The notes below the pieces were generated by a model. The model saw only the letters and a program-made list of their open reading frames with translations. It made no database searches and was not told the DNA's origin. The translations under genes and the position numbers were made by a program. Positions 62,561 to 64,000 of a DNA stretch of 64,000 bases are shown here, in pieces (the first letter of the stretch is position 1; each line of letters opens with the position of its first letter). This DNA comes from Conexibacter sp. SYSU D00693 (GTDB lineage: Bacteria; Actinomycetota; Thermoleophilia; Solirubrobacterales; Solirubrobacteraceae): assembly GCF_017084525.1 (NCBI RefSeq), contig NZ_CP070950.1, positions 1,984,001 to 2,048,000 on the forward strand, written 5' to 3'.

Positions 62561-64000
62561 TCAGACTGAGGCCTCGGCGACCGGGGTAGGTCCTTCGGCC
62601 TCCTCCCCGGTGGCACCGCCGCTGCAGACCGCCAGGAGGACGTCGGCCGCCCGGACGACCGCCGGGAAGCGCTCCTCCGGGGCGTCGGGCACCCGCAGCG
62701 AGACCTGGGAGCGGCCCGGCTCGACCACGACGCCCGGGAGCTCGTCCTTGAGCTGGGCGGCCTGCTCGCCGGAGAGGTCGATGGGCGTGACCGCGAGGCG
62801 GCCCTGGCGGAACGAGACGACCTTCGCCCCGGCCCGGCCGAGCTTGATGCGCGCCTGCTGCAGGAGCAGGAGGTTCTCCAGCGGCTCGGGCGGCGCGCCG
62901 AAGCGGTCCTCGAGCTCCTCGCGCAGCGCACCGAGCTCGGAGACCTCGCGGGCGCTGGCGATCCGGCGGTGGACCTCGATCTTGGCCTGCTCGTAGGGGA
63001 CGTAGTCGGCCGGGACGTACGCGTCGACGTTGACGTCGAGGCGCACCGGCTCGGTGTCGTCGGCGTCGTCGGTGCCCTCCATGGAGGCGACGGCCTCGTC
63101 GAGCATCGACATGTACAGCTCGAAGCCCAGCGCCGCGACGTGGCCGGACTGCTCGTCGCCGAGCAGGTTGCCCGCGCCGCGGATCTCGAGGTCGCGCATG
63201 GCGATCTTGAAGCCGGCGCCGAGCTCGGTGTAGTCGCTGAGGGCACTGAGGCGCTTCGTCGCCTCCTCCGTCAGGACCGCGTGCGAGGGGTACAGCAGGT
63301 ACGCGTAGGCGCGCTCCCGGGCCCGGCCGACGCGCCCGCGGATCTGGTAGAGCTGGGCGAGGCCGAAGAGGTCGGCGCGCTCGACGATCAGCGTGTTGGC
63401 GCTGGGCACGTCGATGCCCGACTCGACGATCGACGTGGCCACCAGGACGTCGGCCTCGCCGCGCACGAAGCCGAGCATCCGCTGCTCGAGCTCCTTCTCG
63501 TCGAGCTGGCCGTGGGCGACCTCGAAGCGCACGCCCGGGCACAGGCCGCGCAGGCGCTCGGCCACCTCGTCGATCGTCTCGACGCGGTTGTGGATGAAGA
63601 ACGCCTGACCGCCACGGGCCTTCTCGCGCATGATGGCCGTCTTGACGAGCTCCTCGTCGTACTCGCCGACGTAGGTCTTGACCGGGCGCCGGCCCTCCGG
63701 CGGCGTCTCGATGACCGAGATGTCGCGCACGCCGGCCAGCGACATCTGGAGCGTGCGGGGGATCGGCGTGGCGCTCATCGCGATGACGTCGACCTTGAGC
63801 TTGAGCTGGCGCAGCAGCTCCTTCTGCTTGACGCCGAAGCGCTGCTCCTCGTCGACGACGATCAGCCCGATGTCCTTGCCGCGCAGGTCGCGGCCGAGCA
63901 GCCGGTGGGTGCCGATGAGGATGTCGACCGTCCCCTCGTTGAAGCGGGCGATCGCCTCCTTCTGCTGCTTGGGCGTGCGGAAGCGGCTGACGTGCTCGAC
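62561..64000 (-). CDS. mfd: Transcription-repair coupling factor, C-terminal part (5' end outside window)
   Basis: About 480 residues are visible and the frame is open at the right edge. Helicase motifs: LIGTHRLLGRDL, Walker B DEEQRFGVKQKE, SATPIPRTLQMSLAGVRDIS, FFIHNRVETIDEVAERL, VLVATSIVESGIDVPSANTL and QIRGRVGRARERAYAYLL. The C-terminal TRCF domain follows (DAYVPADYVPYEQAKIEVHR). Mfd removes stalled RNA polymerase and recruits UvrA. The N-terminal UvrB-homology and RNA-polymerase-binding parts lie outside. Confidence 0.96.
   Translation of the reverse strand, partial: VEHVSRFRTPKQQKEAIARFNEGTVDILIGTHRLLGRDLRGKDIGLIVVDEEQRFGVKQKELLRQLKLKVDVIAMSATPIPRTLQMSLAGVRDISVIETPPEGRRPVKTYVGEYDEELVKTAIMREKARGGQAFFIHNRVETIDEVAERLRGLCPGVRFEVAHGQLDEKELEQRMLGFVRGEADVLVATSIVESGIDVPSANTLIVERADLFGLAQLYQIRGRVGRARERAYAYLLYPSHAVLTEEATKRLSALSDYTELGAGFKIAMRDLEIRGAGNLLGDEQSGHVAALGFELYMSMLDEAVASMEGTDDADDTEPVRLDVNVDAYVPADYVPYEQAKIEVHRRIASAREVSELGALREELEDRFGAPPEPLENLLLLQQARIKLGRAGAKVVSFRQGRLAVTPIDLSGEQAAQLKDELPGVVVEPGRSQVSLRVPDAPEERFPAVVRAADVLLAVCSGGATGEEAEGPTPVAEASV

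Overview
The window is a 64 kb stretch of very GC-rich chromosome (roughly 70-75 % G+C by eye). Gene content points to a deep-branching actinobacterium, most likely class Thermoleophilia (Solirubrobacterales type). The evidence is a six-gene mce cluster, F420-type oxidoreductases, csrA, homogentisate genes and the actinobacterial block mfd - PPIase - mazG - eno - divIC. The taxonomic call is inference from gene content, not a database match.

Region 1, 1-16970: a catabolic island built from two divergent operons. The minus-strand operon runs nitrilase - aldehyde dehydrogenase - HpaB-type flavoenzyme - cytochrome P450 - zinc alcohol dehydrogenase - acyl-CoA synthetase - PucR-type regulator, with stop/start overlaps at most junctions. 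The plus-strand operon runs metallo-beta-lactamase-fold protein - homogentisate 1,2-dioxygenase - conserved unknown protein - fumarylacetoacetase - FAD monooxygenase. Together they look like a route from an aromatic nitrile, alcohol or acid to homogentisate and on to fumarate and acetoacetate. No recognisable maleylacetoacetate isomerase is present, and the unknown protein sits where it would be expected.

Region 2, 16971-22453: a small genomic island of about 5 kb in the initiator tRNA gene (tRNA-fMet, minus strand, 22380-22453). A 41-bp perfect direct repeat of the tRNA 3' half lies at 17336-17376 and 22382-22422. The island has a tyrosine integrase with a frameshift and lower-GC cargo on one strand: an AHH-type HNH nuclease, a DUF1963/YwqG-like protein, a beta/gamma-crystallin-like small protein and two secreted proteins. 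A relic of an MmyB-like regulator lies just outside.

Region 3, 22431-35481: housekeeping and accessory metabolism. It holds DUF72, a thioesterase, several SDRs, an active-type rhomboid protease, an exopolyphosphatase, AraC, Lrp, TetR and HxlR regulators, an aldo/keto reductase, an LLM oxidoreductase and a TPP enzyme. Two near-identical palindromes at the tetR/aldo-keto reductase boundary look like TetR operators.

Region 4, 35518-44368: six consecutive overlapping mce-family genes with no YrbE permease or ATPase gene in the window. Divergent from them is an ECF-type sigma factor that carries an H-x3-C-x2-C motif and a membrane/proline-rich C-terminal extension.

Region 5, 46441-58639: a GGDEF-HD-GYP protein, CsaA-like protein, surface lipoprotein, Lrp ligand-binding domain, UPF0173 hydrolase, a zinc-ribbon rhomboid pseudoprotease, a glutamate-cysteine ligase-like enzyme, class I aldolase, nuclease, reductases and csrA. 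Region 6, 58766-64000: divIC-like gene, enolase, mazG, parvulin-type PPIase lipoprotein and the 3' part of mfd, which runs off the right edge.
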